A DNA stretch of 64,000 nt from Nemertoderma westbladi (GCA_032718475.1 JAUCBJ010007284.1:1-64000); one strand, 5' to 3'. Numbered from the stretch's first letter, positions 41,259-52,489 are shown. Numbers and translations are program-made. Notes: generated from the letters alone by a model not told the origin.

Positions 41259-41707
41259 TTCAACTTAGTTCGGAACTTGGGTTGTCCAGCAAAGATGTCT
41301 TCGGCTAGTTCTTTGTCGATGAATGTTCCTGTGCTGCCGGAGTCCAGGAGGGCATTGACTATAAAACTCTTACCTGATCCATGGACTCTCAGCTGAACTA
41401 CGGGGAATTCCCGGATTCCGATGTTGGAAGTTGGCGCTTTCCAAGATGGTTGTCGGTCAGGAATAGCCGGGTGCGCTTCGTTATCGGTTTCAGTCTCATA
41501 TGTAAGCGCTCGATACACCGCGGTGTTTGTCATATAACAGGATTCGTTTTCGTCGGAGAATTCGTCGGTGTAGAATCCTTCCATCTCAGTGCTGTGGTCA
41601 GTGTCATTCACATCACTGAATTGGACATGTAGTTCGGGCTCACTTACCTGACTCGTGCGGGTTCTTTCAAATTCTGTATGCAGCAAGATATGATGTTTGC
41701 GCCGCAC
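41259..41707 (-). pseudogene. BEL protease fragment, unit C
   Basis: It opens in the -1 frame relative to gag and overlaps the gag end by about 64 nt. It contains intact DSGSTGTF, then runs into the next unit at 41258. As in units A and B, gag and pol frames are related by -1, the arrangement of retroviral-type frameshifting. Confidence 0.8.
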
Positions 41708-43566
41708 TTAGCACACCTCGCGTCGGAGTAACAGGTTCGCCGTTGGTGTCCTTGTCTGAGACAATTATAACATAACCGCTTATCCCACATGACTTCACGT
41801 CTATCCTTTAAGGATTTCTTTAAGAATTCATCACACACACTTAAACGATGGGGCCCGTCGCACAATGCACATTTTGGTTTGATGTTACTTACTTTACCTT
41901 GGGTAGTGCTGTGCACACTCGTTCTTTCCTCGGGCTTTCTTCCATGAATTCTCTTAGGAGACGTAGGAGGAGTTTTTGTTACCTGTTCTCTCCTGTCACT
42001 GGTTCGAGACTTAAATTTACTTACGTCTTTAGGTGCTTTGTTGATATAGTAAGATCTTTCGGTGTCTTTCCCGCTGTTCTCCTCTTGAGAGGTTTGGCTT
42101 TCGCCGTCGTCTGTATAACACACTGGTGTTACCTTTCTCCTAGAAACGGGTTTTTCACTCACCTTATTTTCCAGTGTCTTCTCTCGGGACTGTTTTAGGA
42201 GCTGTAATTTTACTTCTCCATCTAAGAATGACATGATATCAGCCATGGTTGGGTCTCTTTTTTGTTGTTCCATCATATATAGAACTCTTTTGTCCCAACG
42301 AGTACCTACTCCACCCTTTGGCAAGGTAGATGCTACAGCTCCAATAACCATAGAACTCTGATATTCATGAGACTTACCTAGCCAATCTAATTGTCTACAG
42401 ATCTCCTGGATCTCATCGGAAAATTCTATAATCCCGCTGCTAAGAAACTTTCGGGGCGCTACCAATTTCGCATACAAATACCTAGCTATGTTAGTCCTAT
42501 TACCATACCTGATGTTTAGTGTATCCCAAACTTGTCTTAATCCACCTGGATGTCCAATAAACTTTAACGCCATTAACTTGGGAGATCCTTCCAAGCACTC
42601 GATGAGGAATCTAAGTTTCTCTCCATTAGATAGCACAGAGTTCTGTATGTTATCTTTATAATATTCATTAAAAGGTAACCATTTCATCTCATCTCCGTTG
42701 AACTTGACGATCTCTCCCACCTTTACCGCTTGACGGGCTTCGGTTCTAGCCATTTGACGCGTAAAACTTTCTTGGGCCATCGTATTATTTAATATCGAGT
42801 TATCGGTATATAAATTTCTCGGATTATGATCAGGTCTATATGGAATATCATTATCAACAGGTTTATAATTACCCTTAATAGTGTTTACTATAGGAGTTTC
42901 TACTTCACTAGCAGTATAGATGCGTGTAGGCTCCACACCTTGCGCATGAAATACTTCAGACCTAACAGGTTGACACATTGTTACAGGGGGTGGTGGTATA
43001 CCCCTTTGTATATTTACCAATTTATCGCGTTCTAACGCGATACTCTGCTGCACTTCTTGCAACTCTAACCTACCTTCTCTTACTGTTCCCTTTAACTGTT
43101 GAACAGTCCCTTCCATCTCTCGGACCTGCTGCGAGGAACGCAATCGATTTTCCTCCAATTGTCCAAGCAGGAGATCCATTCCCCGCCATCGCTCATCCAC
43201 CCCCTCTACCGCCGAAGCGGGAGCCGCCAACATAGTAGCGGGTAGACGAGGGACGACGGGCGATAAATCGTTGATGTCTCGCTCGGCATCCAAGACTGGG
43301 ACTGATTCTGGGGCTATTCTACTGGGCACAGGTAGTTTAGTACTGTGCAAAGGGAATTTAGATTTAGGTTCTGGAAGTACAGGTGTCTCTATCACAGAAG
43401 GGGTGGCTTTGAGAACAGGCCTAATTATTTCAGGCTCATCTACTATAGTAGGGAGTCTTTCTACTCTAATAATTTGGTCTGTGGGTTCTGTACTACCTAA
43501 GTCTGCACTAGCTAGTTGCCTTCTCACAGCTGGGGGCAAATTAGGCAATTTCTGATGGTGAGGCGT
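41644..43566 (-). CDS. BEL copy 2 Gag, C-terminal part with zinc knuckles
   Basis: In frame with the upstream gag segment and separated from it by a single TGA (43567-43569). It encodes a proline-rich linker, a short coiled coil (about residues 145-190 of this part), a capsid-like helical region (NGDEMKWLPFNEYYKDNI onward), a basic linker and two knuckles (CALCDGPHRLSVC; CYNCLRQGHQRRTC plus CAKC). It ends at a TAA inside CAGGTAAGTG. Role: particle assembly and RNA packaging for BEL retrotransposition. Confidence 0.85.
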   Translation of the reverse strand, partial: TPHHQKLPNLPPAVRRQLASADLGSTEPTDQIIRVERLPTIVDEPEIIRPVLKATPSVIETPVLPEPKSKFPLHSTKLPVPSRIAPESVPVLDAERDINDLSPVVPRLPATMLAAPASAVEGVDERWRGMDLLLGQLEENRLRSSQQVREMEGTVQQLKGTVREGRLELQEVQQSIALERDKLVNIQRGIPPPPVTMCQPVRSEVFHAQGVEPTRIYTASEVETPIVNTIKGNYKPVDNDIPYRPDHNPRNLYTDNSILNNTMAQESFTRQMARTEARQAVKVGEIVKFNGDEMKWLPFNEYYKDNIQNSVLSNGEKLRFLIECLEGSPKLMALKFIGHPGGLRQVWDTLNIRYGNRTNIARYLYAKLVAPRKFLSSGIIEFSDEIQEICRQLDWLGKSHEYQSSMVIGAVASTLPKGGVGTRWDKRVLYMMEQQKRDPTMADIMSFLDGEVKLQLLKQSREKTLENKVSEKPVSRRKVTPVCYTDDGESQTSQEENSGKDTERSYYINKAPKDVSKFKSRTSDRREQVTKTPPTSPKRIHGRKPEERTSVHSTTQGKVSNIKPKCALCDGPHRLSVCDEFLKKSLKDRREVMWDKRLCYNCLRQGHQRRTCYSDARCAKCGANIISCCIQNLKEPARVR

Positions 43567-45177
43567 TCATCTACGTCTGCTGGAACGAGATCTATTTCCT
43601 CCGCCTTCAGGATCTGTTGTATCGCCTTCATCAGATGATGTAAATCCCTGTCTCTTGGGAGTAGATCGACTTATCATCTGCATCTGCCTAGCTGTTCTTT
43701 GTTTATTGAAGTAGTCTTGCTTCTCTTGAAGATTTTCCAACTCTAGTTGGACTGTCTCTTCAGATGCCCTCCATTCTGCTGCTGCCACTGCCTCTGTCAC
43801 CTTTCTTTCCGCTTCTGCCGCTGCCACTTTTCTTTCTGCCTCTGCCGCTGCCGCTTTTCTTTCTGCCTCTGCCACTGTCGCTTTTCTTTCTACCTCTGCC
43901 ACTGCCGCTTTTCTTTCTGCCTCTGCCACTGCCGCTTTTCTTTCTGCCTCTGCCGCTGCCGCTTTTCTTTCAACCTCTGCCGCTGCCGCTGCTGCTGTCT
44001 TTCTGTCTTCTATTCGTTTTTTCTTTAATTGTTCTTCCTGTTCCCTAGCGATGAGGATGCTTTCATCAAATTTAGCCTGCTCTGCGGCTAACATTTCCGC
44101 ATCTAATGAGTCTAACACAAATTTGGCTCCCTCACTAGTAGGATGAAGTCCAGCTAGCCATCTCCTTAGCTCTTTGTCACCTATAAATCGTTGATAGTCC
44201 GACAGATAGATGTCAATGGCGTCCTTCTTCTGAGGTTTCTCTGATGTAACTTCGCTTTCCACCTGAGAAAAGGCAGCGTCTGTTGATTCTCCGTGGGTCG
44301 AGCGCTCAGTTAGCTGAATTTTCCATTGGGTCGTTCCTTGGACTTTAAGACTCACCCGTTGGAACCAAGTCTTTACGGCAACTTGCAACGACGTGTCTTG
44401 GCTTCTCTTCGAGGCTTCCTCAAAGGCCGATAGGATTAGTCTGATTCTTAGGATTCGTTCTAGAACTTGATAAAGCAGCTCTCCCTGCTCTTGAGGTCCT
44501 TGGGGTTGTTGAAACAGTTGTTCCTCTAATCGCTCCAAAGAGCTGAAGAATCCCTGTACATATCCTGCTGCCGACCTCTTCCACACAGCTGGATCTCTAG
44601 TGTCCTTTACCACTCCCATCCTGTATAAGTCCTCCCAGGCAGCTTCCGATAAGTTAAACGGGAGTCCGGGTCCGGGGAAGTTCCATTGCGTCTCGACAAT
44701 AGACTTCAGTTCCTCTATTGTGTATCCCGCATAACTATCCTTGGTCGATCGCTTACTTCTCGCCCAATCGATTTGATGTTCCTCCACCGCAATCAATACC
44801 CTAGTGAGTACGGCTTCAGGAAGTATGAGAAGTGGATCCGAATAAACTGCTTCTGCCATCTTTGCTCCGCGCTCGGGTGTCAACTCTACAGTATCTGAAC
44901 TACCGGAGCTATCGGGCCGCTGAGAAATAAGTTCTCGGTTCGGGTGTTGCTGCTGTTTAACAGCTGCCTCTTGGTCCTGCTTGACTTGAGCCCGAGTGCC
45001 TATGATAGACCTACGGTGCTTTACTAGCCTAGGGTCTGATACTACTACTGGAGGGATGACCTTTCTTACAGTAGGAGGGGACTTGAACTTTGGTCTCAAA
45101 TGTTCGGTACTCCTGTCGGAGTCGCAGACTGTTCTTTCTAGGAGACTATCTGACAGAGTTTGCTTTGTGTCAGCCAT
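43567..45177 (-). CDS. BEL copy 2 Gag, N-terminal part
   Basis: 536 codons from an ATG (MADTKQTLSDSLLERT), homologous to copy 1 gag (22842-21171). It has an N-terminal helical domain, then an Ala/Glu/Arg/Lys coiled-coil stretch with about nine AEAERKAA units (43780-44010), a more extended array than in copy 1. It ends SRSSRRR-stop. The stop codon TGA aligns with an AAA lysine codon in copy 1, and the frame stays open beyond it, so it looks like a point mutation. Confidence 0.85.
   Translation of the reverse strand: MADTKQTLSDSLLERTVCDSDRSTEHLRPKFKSPPTVRKVIPPVVVSDPRLVKHRRSIIGTRAQVKQDQEAAVKQQQHPNRELISQRPDSSGSSDTVELTPERGAKMAEAVYSDPLLILPEAVLTRVLIAVEEHQIDWARSKRSTKDSYAGYTIEELKSIVETQWNFPGPGLPFNLSEAAWEDLYRMGVVKDTRDPAVWKRSAAGYVQGFFSSLERLEEQLFQQPQGPQEQGELLYQVLERILRIRLILSAFEEASKRSQDTSLQVAVKTWFQRVSLKVQGTTQWKIQLTERSTHGESTDAAFSQVESEVTSEKPQKKDAIDIYLSDYQRFIGDKELRRWLAGLHPTSEGAKFVLDSLDAEMLAAEQAKFDESILIAREQEEQLKKKRIEDRKTAAAAAAEVERKAAAAEAERKAAVAEAERKAAVAEVERKATVAEAERKAAAAEAERKVAAAEAERKVTEAVAAAEWRASEETVQLELENLQEKQDYFNKQRTARQMQMISRSTPKRQGFTSSDEGDTTDPEGGGNRSRSSRRR
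43780..44010 (-). repeat. In-frame coiled-coil coding repeats in BEL gag
   Basis: Units of roughly 24 bp encode AEAERKAA variants. The matching part of copy 1 (21500-21670) has a different number and arrangement, so the array varies in length between copies. Confidence 0.8.
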
Positions 45178-47050
45178 GTTTGATTGTACAGTTGAATGCC
45201 TACCACCATAACAACAGTTAAAGCAAATCTAGTAATTCAGTATCAACTGTAACACTGCAAGCCTAGTGATCAATTACCGTTACCGTTACTCAATGTAACG
45301 TGATATATATAATTTATTAGAATACCGGTATACACTTATAGTATATATATAAGTATTATTACAGACTAGGATTGATTAGTCACAGAATACCGGTATATAA
45401 TTTAAGCTTAAATTTATAGAAATAAATATAATAAGCCTATCGTAAATACCGGTATGTCAATTATTTTATAATAACTGAATTTCTGAATTTTAGGGTTACC
45501 TTTCTTTACTTTATTACTGTTATTAAGCAGTAGTCCAACCGATATTAAGACCTAATTGGTGGATAACAGGCCTACTATTTTATAAATCGGTTTGAGTTGA
45601 TTTATAATATATATACCCGTATAATGGGTTTTTGTCAATGTTTGAAATAAATGTTATTATTTCTGGTAAGGAGTCACTACACAGAAGCTGAACGCTCTCA
45701 GTGAAGTGCTACTTGTTGGACACTAAAACAAATAATTCTACTTTACTAAGTTACTTATTACTACAAATTACATACAATTACTGTGTTGTGTGAGATTACA
45801 ATCTCTAAATAAACACCAAAATTTACACATACAAATTTTTGGATAATTTTACAGGAAATCTACAAACCAGTCAAACAAGGAGTTAGAATTTCTGGTTTTT
45901 ACAAACGGACAGGAAACTACGGTGTTTGAAAATAATTAAGCAGTAGTAAATAAATTGCGTTGTCCAGATAAGAAAATACCACCGTCTGACGACTTATAGT
46001 CTTTAGCTCTACAGCTCTATAAGTACTACGTTATATACCTGGAGTGTCCTTACCTAGAAGTTAATTACCGCAGCCAACCAGAGCTAACGTGCCTATTAAC
46101 CACTTTACAACACAAATATACTGCCTACACACTAATTAACTTTGGAAAGTACTGTACACTAAACCCTAAATTAGGTACAAGTACTTATACAACAAATAAC
46201 CAGCAGTTAAATATACTTGTACAGCTAAAAGAACCACGGTATCTGCTGGAGTGACTAGAGCATAAAATCACCAGTCTTTACCTACGCCAAGCAGCCCTGA
46301 TGTAGTACCGGGGTTAATTTAACTATAACGGTATGTATAACAAGCACAATTACTGTAGGAATAAACTTGGGGAGTTATTTAGGTTGCGAATACTCGGATA
46401 GACTCTGAATAATAAATATTACGCTACCCGTGCAGACTACACAAACAAAATACAGACCAAACGCTGGCAGACTACTATCAAGCCTAAATAAACTACAGTA
46501 TATGCAGACTCCGAAATGGTTAGTTAGTAGGCGTTCTAACCGAGTAGTACGACTTATTCTTTCGGGGGGGGGGGGGGGGGGGATTTACCTTACAGCACTG
46601 GATGCCCCTACCTTCCTAACTAGTACTTTATCGGACATACACTCTACACACACTGCAATCTCTTCAGACCCAACAACAGTCAGACAACAATCCAGCCTAC
46701 AAATTATTTATACAATCTGAGCAGGCTTACACGCCTTCTGCTCAATATTACTTACAGATAAATAAAACTGACAGAAATAAGTAAAATCCCAATAAAAAAC
46801 CAGGGTTGCAGTCCCTGATTAAATATCAAGACCTACCGGTATATAATTATCAAAATCGAATAATACTGTTGTACCTGTAAGTACCGGTTCGGGCAGTTGG
46901 GCAGTTAGGCCTACAGCTTACCGTTCGACCGGTACCTTCGACTTTATTGCCTACGGTGCAATAAAGAATCTAAAATATATTATTGTTCTTACCAGAACAA
47001 TAGACAACTGTATTTATTGTCTACTGTGCAATAAAGAAAAAATCTATTAT
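45178..47050 (-). other. BEL copy 2 leader (LTR to gag)
   Basis: About 1.9 kb, homologous to 22843-25073 but with single copies of the segments duplicated there. It contains a G run (46563-46581) and a short ACCTGTAAGTACCGGTTCGG region matching the ~41-bp units of copy 1. No ORF of note. Confidence 0.75.
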
Positions 47051-48311
47051 TGTTCGCGCTTTCAGACCTTTAGCAGTTTAACCTACCAATTTTAGGTGTC
47101 CTCTTGTTTATAAATCGACTTTAGCCTATAACAATTATTTAATGCACATGAAGTAACATTAGCCGAAGCCAGTCTATGCGCGATCATTCACCCACAGTTA
47201 AGGGAGACTGGATTCGGGTGCTTTGAAGTTATTGCGTTGCAGACCTACTGTATTATTCGATTGATCGTTACTATTTAATCTCTGACAATATTATTCACTT
47301 TCGGGGAATTATTAACAGTTCCTTTAGGACGTGGCGCTTTAAGTATAAAAACAGAGTTATGACTTATACTAAACACAACGAGATGCCGACTGATTTTCGT
47401 AAATAGCGCATTCTTTAGGAGATGCTTTATTATCTGTCACACTACTGCACACAACTTCACACTGTTTCACACTGATCTGCCGACCGTCACTGAATTTAAC
47501 CATATATAAGGAGGATAGCAACTGACACATGTAGGGATTATGAAATAGCATTTAATGCACACTAAAACCACTGTAATGTAAGTCGCAATTGCTACCGGTA
47601 ACCGGTCCCTCTAACCTTTAGTAATCAAGAAGATTGGGGGTTTTATGATTATTTATCGATATTCTCCAAATATAACAACATATCCATCAACATATAACCA
47701 TTAATAACAGACAGTAAACAGAAGTAAAATAATGCGGTGATAGTCAGCCAGTATCGGTAATACCGGTACCGCAGGTGCCAAGTGACCAGTTGTTATGGTT
47801 AGTTGCACAGTTGCACAGTGCAGTAGGGCCAGGTTGACAGGATAATAGATTTACGTTCTTATAATCAAAGCCGTCTAATGTTCGCCAAAGTCTGAAACTT
47901 CCAACACAGAAGCACAGAATAATTTCCAAGCAGTTGTTCTCGCTCAGAAAGGTAAACAAAGACCGTAATGCATTGCGCGGTTTTCCGTAGGCCTCTGTGC
48001 AAAATAAAATGAAAATCGCTCTGATTGGCCGAGCCTGAACAAAGAGAGGCTCCACATCGACAGTAAATCAGCTGACAGATTTCGTCATCTGAACTACAAT
48101 CTATTTAGAGTATTAGCGCTTGCGGCATTAAAATGGCTTGTTATGTCTGCTAAAATACCCACACAGTACATTGCGGATAAAATGGCTTGTTATGTCCGCT
48201 AAAACACCTTCACGGTACATTGCGGAGAAAATGGCTTGTTATGTCCGCTAAAACACCTACACAGTATATTGCGGAGAAAAATGACCTGTTATATCCGCAA
48301 AAGCTTTTACA
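47051..48311 (-). mobile_element. BEL copy 2 5' LTR (1261 bp)
   Basis: On the minus strand it begins TGTAAAAGC at 48311 and ends GCGCGAACA at 47051. Its length agrees with the LTR at 36187-37448. U3 (about 48130-48300) contains three or four ~50-bp tandem copies of GTGTTTTAGCGGACATAACA, a plausible enhancer or promoter repeat. Outside 48311 the sequence changes to the tandem-repeat DNA preceding the Gypsy element. Confidence 0.88.
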
Positions 48312-48849
48312 ACTTCATTGATCGCCCGACCGACCAACTTATACTGGAACGACCCGATATAAACTTGAAAGCATGAATTCCTTCACGGACTCGTTATCGC
48401 CGCACGACCAACCAACTTATACCGAAATGACCCGATATAAACTTCCTTCACGGACTCGTTATCGCCGCACGACCGACCAACTTATACCGGAACGACCCGA
48501 TATAAACTTGAGAGCACAAACTCCTTCTCTCCATGGCGATACAAACTTGAAAGCACGAATTCCTTCACGGACTCGTTATCGCCGCACGACTGACCAACTT
48601 ATACCGGAATGACCCGATATAAACTTCCTTCACGGACTCGTTATCACCGCACGACCGACCAACTTATACCGGAACGACCCGATATAAACTTGAGACTCTT
48701 TCTATAAACTCTTTCACTCCACGGCTTAAATATCACTGCACGATCGGCCAACTTATATTAGAACGACCCGATATAAACTTGAGAATATAAACTCCTACAC
48801 GGTTTCATTTATCGCCGCACGACCAGCTTATACACTAAAATATTGGAAA
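48312..48849 (+). repeat. ~60-bp tandem repeats upstream of the Gypsy gag
   Basis: Units contain CCGACCAACTTATACCGGAA, CGACCCGATATAAACTT and ACGGACTCGTTATCGCCGCA in varying order, at least six times. They probably belong to the LTR or leader of the adjacent Gypsy element, since gag starts directly after. The repeated GATATAAACTT could hold a TATA-like box. Confidence 0.7.
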
Positions 48850-49541
48850 ATGACTTCCAACATCTTAAAATTTGACCCTGCTGATCATTTGACCGACTTA
48901 TACGATGCGTTTTCGGAATTCATAGCCAACTTCCACTATGAATACATCTCCATTACTAAGGAACCCCCAGAGGCGGAAGCAGCGACCGATCAACAGCGAG
49001 TCAACTGGCATGAACAGAATAAGCGCAAATACTATTTAGGTAAATTTGCGAGCCGTAAATCTACAACGCGACGTTGAAGATTCAGTCCCCACTGACCGAC
49101 GAGATACAGTGGCCTTCACGGAAATGATTGATGTCTTGAAGACATGTTACAAACCTACGTGCAACACGACCATTGCCAACTTTGAGTTTTACTCTCTCAG
49201 GCAGACCATCGCCAACTTAGAGTTTTACTCTCTCAGGTAGAATCCCGGAGAATCATTTGATATGTTTGCCAATAGAGTTAAGCATGAAGCCCAAAGTTGT
49301 GATTTTTCCTGCTCGGATAGATGTACAGTGCGCAACATATTAATACGCGACCAGATCGTAGTGGGTACAACACACTCCGACATTCAAAATAATGCGCTCA
49401 AAGAGCAGTGGGATCTACCAGACCTAATAGCTAATTGAAGGCTATTACAGGCAGCCTCTATAGGAGCAGAACGAATTGCTGAAATGCAGGGTCGATCCAA
49501 GAATGACAGACCTGAAGCTGATGTTTATCGTATGAATCATC
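48850..49541 (+). pseudogene. Ty3/Gypsy gag, 5' part (broken)
   Basis: It starts MTSNILKFDPADHLTDLYDA, a Gypsy-type Gag N-terminus. It is broken by a frameshift near 49045, a 36-bp in-frame tandem duplication (about 49160-49240), and stops near 49239 and 49436. The frame is cut at VYRMNH by a LINE and resumes at 52002 after the 12-bp target duplication. Confidence 0.8.
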
Positions 49542-51954
49542 TCTGGAAATGGATTGTTTTCGGCTGGAACCCAGTTCAAGAAGCGAACTGGAAAGCTATG
49601 GACTCATAGTGGACCTAGTGGTCACAAGTCCCAGATAGACCATATTCTGTTTCGTAGGAAATACAGGAGCTCTATACAAGACTGTAATGCATTTACACTT
49701 CGACCCTTCTCCAGTGATCACCGCCTTATTGTGGCCAAGGTAAGACTTAGTCTGCGTGCTAGCAGAACAACGAAATCTGCCTTGCCACGGCATGACTGGT
49801 CCTCTCTGTTGCAACAGCCAAGTGTGAGATCCAGCTTCACACTACAGCTGAGCAACAGGTATGAGGCTCTTGCCTCTGAGGCGGCAGATCACTGTGAGGG
49901 CTATACTGCCTTTACAGAAGCAGTTAAGTTAGCAGCTGCAGAAACAGTTCCTGTATACCCTCGAAACAGGAAAAGGGCCCCCTGGACTGACAACAAAATT
50001 CAGAAGTGCCGAAATGACCTTCATAAGGCGCAGAAAGAGTCCCGACTCAAACAGACTACAGCGGCCAAGAATGCAGTTAAAGCTGCATCTAGGTCCCTGA
50101 ACAGGCAGTACTCTGTTAATCTACAGGAGCTAATAAACCAACAGGGTGATGCCATCAATGATGCTGACGACAGCAGGCAATCATCCCAGGCATGGAAATC
50201 GATCAATCTGCTTACTGGGCGGAAAAGCCAACCAACCACCAAGGTTAAGGCTGAATCACCAGCCGATCGCCTCAATGGTTGGGAAGCCCACTTTGAAAAG
50301 CTCCTCAATAATGACAGGGTATTGCCTGATAACTTTATAGAAGTAAAAGTGTCTGAGTCTGTACTCCCAGATATTCCCATTGGCGATATCTCCTTTGCAG
50401 AAGTGAAGGCTGCTGCAAAGAGCATTAAGACCAATCGTGCCAGTGGAGTAGATGGTGTTCCCCCTGAGGTCTTTAAAATACCTGAGTGTTTAAAGCTCAT
50501 CTATCCCATCATAGTAGACCTGTACCGTACAACAAGAGTCCCACAAGAAATGAAAACAAATAAGTTGGTGCCAGTTCCCAAGAAGGGCAACCTAACACTC
50601 TATGGTTCTTTTCGGGGAATCTCATTGATCTCGATTGCTGCAAAGCTATACAATAGGATTCTATTAAATCGCATCAGGGATCCCATTGAGAGACTGCTCC
50701 GTGGAAATCAGAATGGGTTCCGTAAAGGTCGTGGGACCATGGAGCCCATTTTGGCACTTAGAAGGATAATTGAAGAATTATCAAAAAAGAAATGTTATCA
50801 AACTGTTCTATTTCTGTCTATTTCTGGCTGTTATCTTTGTTGACTTCTTCAAGGCCTTTGATTCAGTCTCTCGCTCACGTATGTTCAGCAATCTTTCATT
50901 ATATGGGATTCCTGATGAAATTATTGCAGCAATCAGATCAGTATACGATGGTTCGACAACATTTGTGTCTACTGTTGACGGTGACACAGAACCATTTGAA
51001 GTGTTATGGGGCGTCCTCCAAGGAGACACACTTGCGCCATTCTTGTTCATTATTGTGGTTGACTATGTTCTACGCATGTCCTTAGATCATCATAATAATG
51101 ATGGGGTGATGATAACTCCACCTACTGGCTCCAGAAGTCGAGGAAATCCTGCCAAGTACCTAACTGATCTAGACTTTGCTGATGACTTAGGAGTACTCTC
51201 AGAATCATTAGAGGGAGCCCAGCGGCTCCTCAGCTCATTAGAACATGCTGCTTCTAGTGTTGGTCTTTTTATTAACTCCAGAAAGACCAAAATTCTGACA
51301 GTTAACTTTGAAAGTCCTCAGCAAGTCTCTGATCGGATGAGCATAAGCTCAAAGGATGGTACGCTTGAGCATGTGGACGACTTCTGTTACCTGGGATCAT
51401 GGATCCGGAAGTCAGGTGAGGACCTTCGAATACGTAAGGGAAAGGCATGGGCAGCCTTGAATAGGCTTTCCAGGATTTGGAAGTCACCTAGAATTAATCG
51501 GAAACTTAAGGTCCGATTATTTAGAGCAGCAGTAGTTCCAGTACTCCTCTACGGGAGTCCATGCTGGGCTCTAACTGCTGAGGACACCAAATCTCTGGAT
51601 GGCACATTCACAAGAATGCTACGCCGGGTACATTGTGTCAAGTACAATGCACACATCTCCAACCAGATACTATATAACATTGGAGGTGTCTCATTGGTTC
51701 CCCCAAGCTTGACACTAGAACAAAATCGCCTCCGCTTTGCAGGACATTGCTTTCGCCGTGAGGACCAGCCAGTGCATAATCTTGTACTTTGGCAGCCTCA
51801 TGGAGTAAATAAGCATGGTGGACAGCCCATGACTTTCTTGAGACGCATCTTAAAGGACACTGGCCTTAAAGATGCGGATGATCTAGCAAATGTCATGGGT
51901 GATAGGGAGTTGTGGCGGTGCAATTTTGTTGACAAGCCGGCACAGCATTCTTAA
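49542..51954 (+). pseudogene. LINE endonuclease-reverse transcriptase (frameshifted)
   Basis: Frame 1 (to 50843) carries the endonuclease C-terminus (QIDHILFRRK, then SDHRLIVAKV), a linker, then RT motifs including GISLISIAAKLYNRI and NQNGFRKGRGT. Frame 2 (from about 50830) continues DFFKAFDSVSR, GVLQGDTLAPFLF, the catalytic DFADDLGVLS, the thumb, and the C-terminal YGSPCWALTAED and RLRFAGHCFRR motifs. The frames meet near 50800-50840, where TATTTCTGTCTATTTCTGG looks like a short duplication. The N-terminal endonuclease half is absent, so the copy is dead. Confidence 0.88.
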
Positions 51955-51989
51955 AAATGCAGCTGCAATGCAGCATGCCGATCCTAGTA
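49542..51989 (+). mobile_element. 5'-truncated LINE (RTE-like) inserted in Gypsy gag
   Basis: It is flanked by the exact 12-bp direct repeat GTATGAATCATC (49530-49541 and 51990-52001). It starts inside the AP endonuclease domain and continues through the reverse transcriptase to a stop at 51952. The 3' UTR is under 40 bp and ends with a short TAGTA tail rather than poly(A). Very short 3' UTRs and simple-repeat tails are typical of RTE-like LINEs; the clade is inferred. Confidence 0.88.
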
Positions 51990-52001
51990 GTATGAATCAT
52001 C

Positions 52002-52489
52002 CTGGTCCCTATTCCAAAAAGGCAAAAGCCCAACAGAAGCTCAGTACAACTGGCTCAAGGCCAGCACACAACGATACTCGTTGTATCAATTGTAACTCCC
52101 GAAGATGCCCAGGGGACGCTACGTGCTTTGGTCGTAAGCGTCAGTGCTATCTTTGTGGTGTAACAGGCCACCTGAAAGGCTCGAAGGCCTGTCAATCATA
52201 AAACACTCAACATGCTGAGGGTAAACTATCTAAACACCAGAAGTTGCATAAGTCCAACACATGCCGCATCCGGGATGAACTATCAAACAGCTCTGATACC
52301 TCATCCAGTGAATCGGCTCTGTCAGAGGAGGAGGGGTCAGCCATCCCAACAGCGACTCTGAGAATTACCGCCGCCGTCCCAAAGGAGCCAAATGCCGCTT
52401 CATCTCTCACGTTTGCTACACGAGGACCATCCCCCGATCAAGTACTCGTAAAAAGCATACTACCAAATCACGCTACTTGGTGGAGATAG
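52002..52489 (+). pseudogene. Ty3/Gypsy gag, 3' part with zinc knuckle
   Basis: It resumes the gag frame immediately after the target duplication (MNHPGPYSKKAKAQQ). It carries a Cys-rich segment (CINCNSRRC) and a knuckle CYLCGVTGHLKGSKAC. A stop at 52199-52201 breaks it, but the frame is open again to about 52489 with a Ser/Glu-rich region, then overlaps the protease. Confidence 0.75.

Larger units (their letters stand above)
38383..42672 (-). repeat. 1438-bp tandem triplication of gag C-terminus plus protease
   Basis: Unit A is 38383-39820, unit B 39821-41258 and unit C 41259 to about 42672; matching bases (for example TTCAACTT) recur at exactly 1438-bp spacing. Each unit covers the capsid/nucleocapsid-coding part of gag and the first part of the protease. 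Units differ at only a handful of sites. Each internal junction joins the protease (..RTKLNLS) to gag at a short ATTCATAATATTCAT repeat, suggesting slippage or microhomology. Confidence 0.92.

Noticed and set aside
43567-43569. Programmed TGA readthrough in gag
   Set aside because: Copy 1 has lysine at this codon; a point mutation is simpler.
18434-48311. One giant element bounded by inverted LTR starts
   Set aside because: The two outer ends have no matching target duplication, and the interior is explained by at least two BEL copies with nested insertions.
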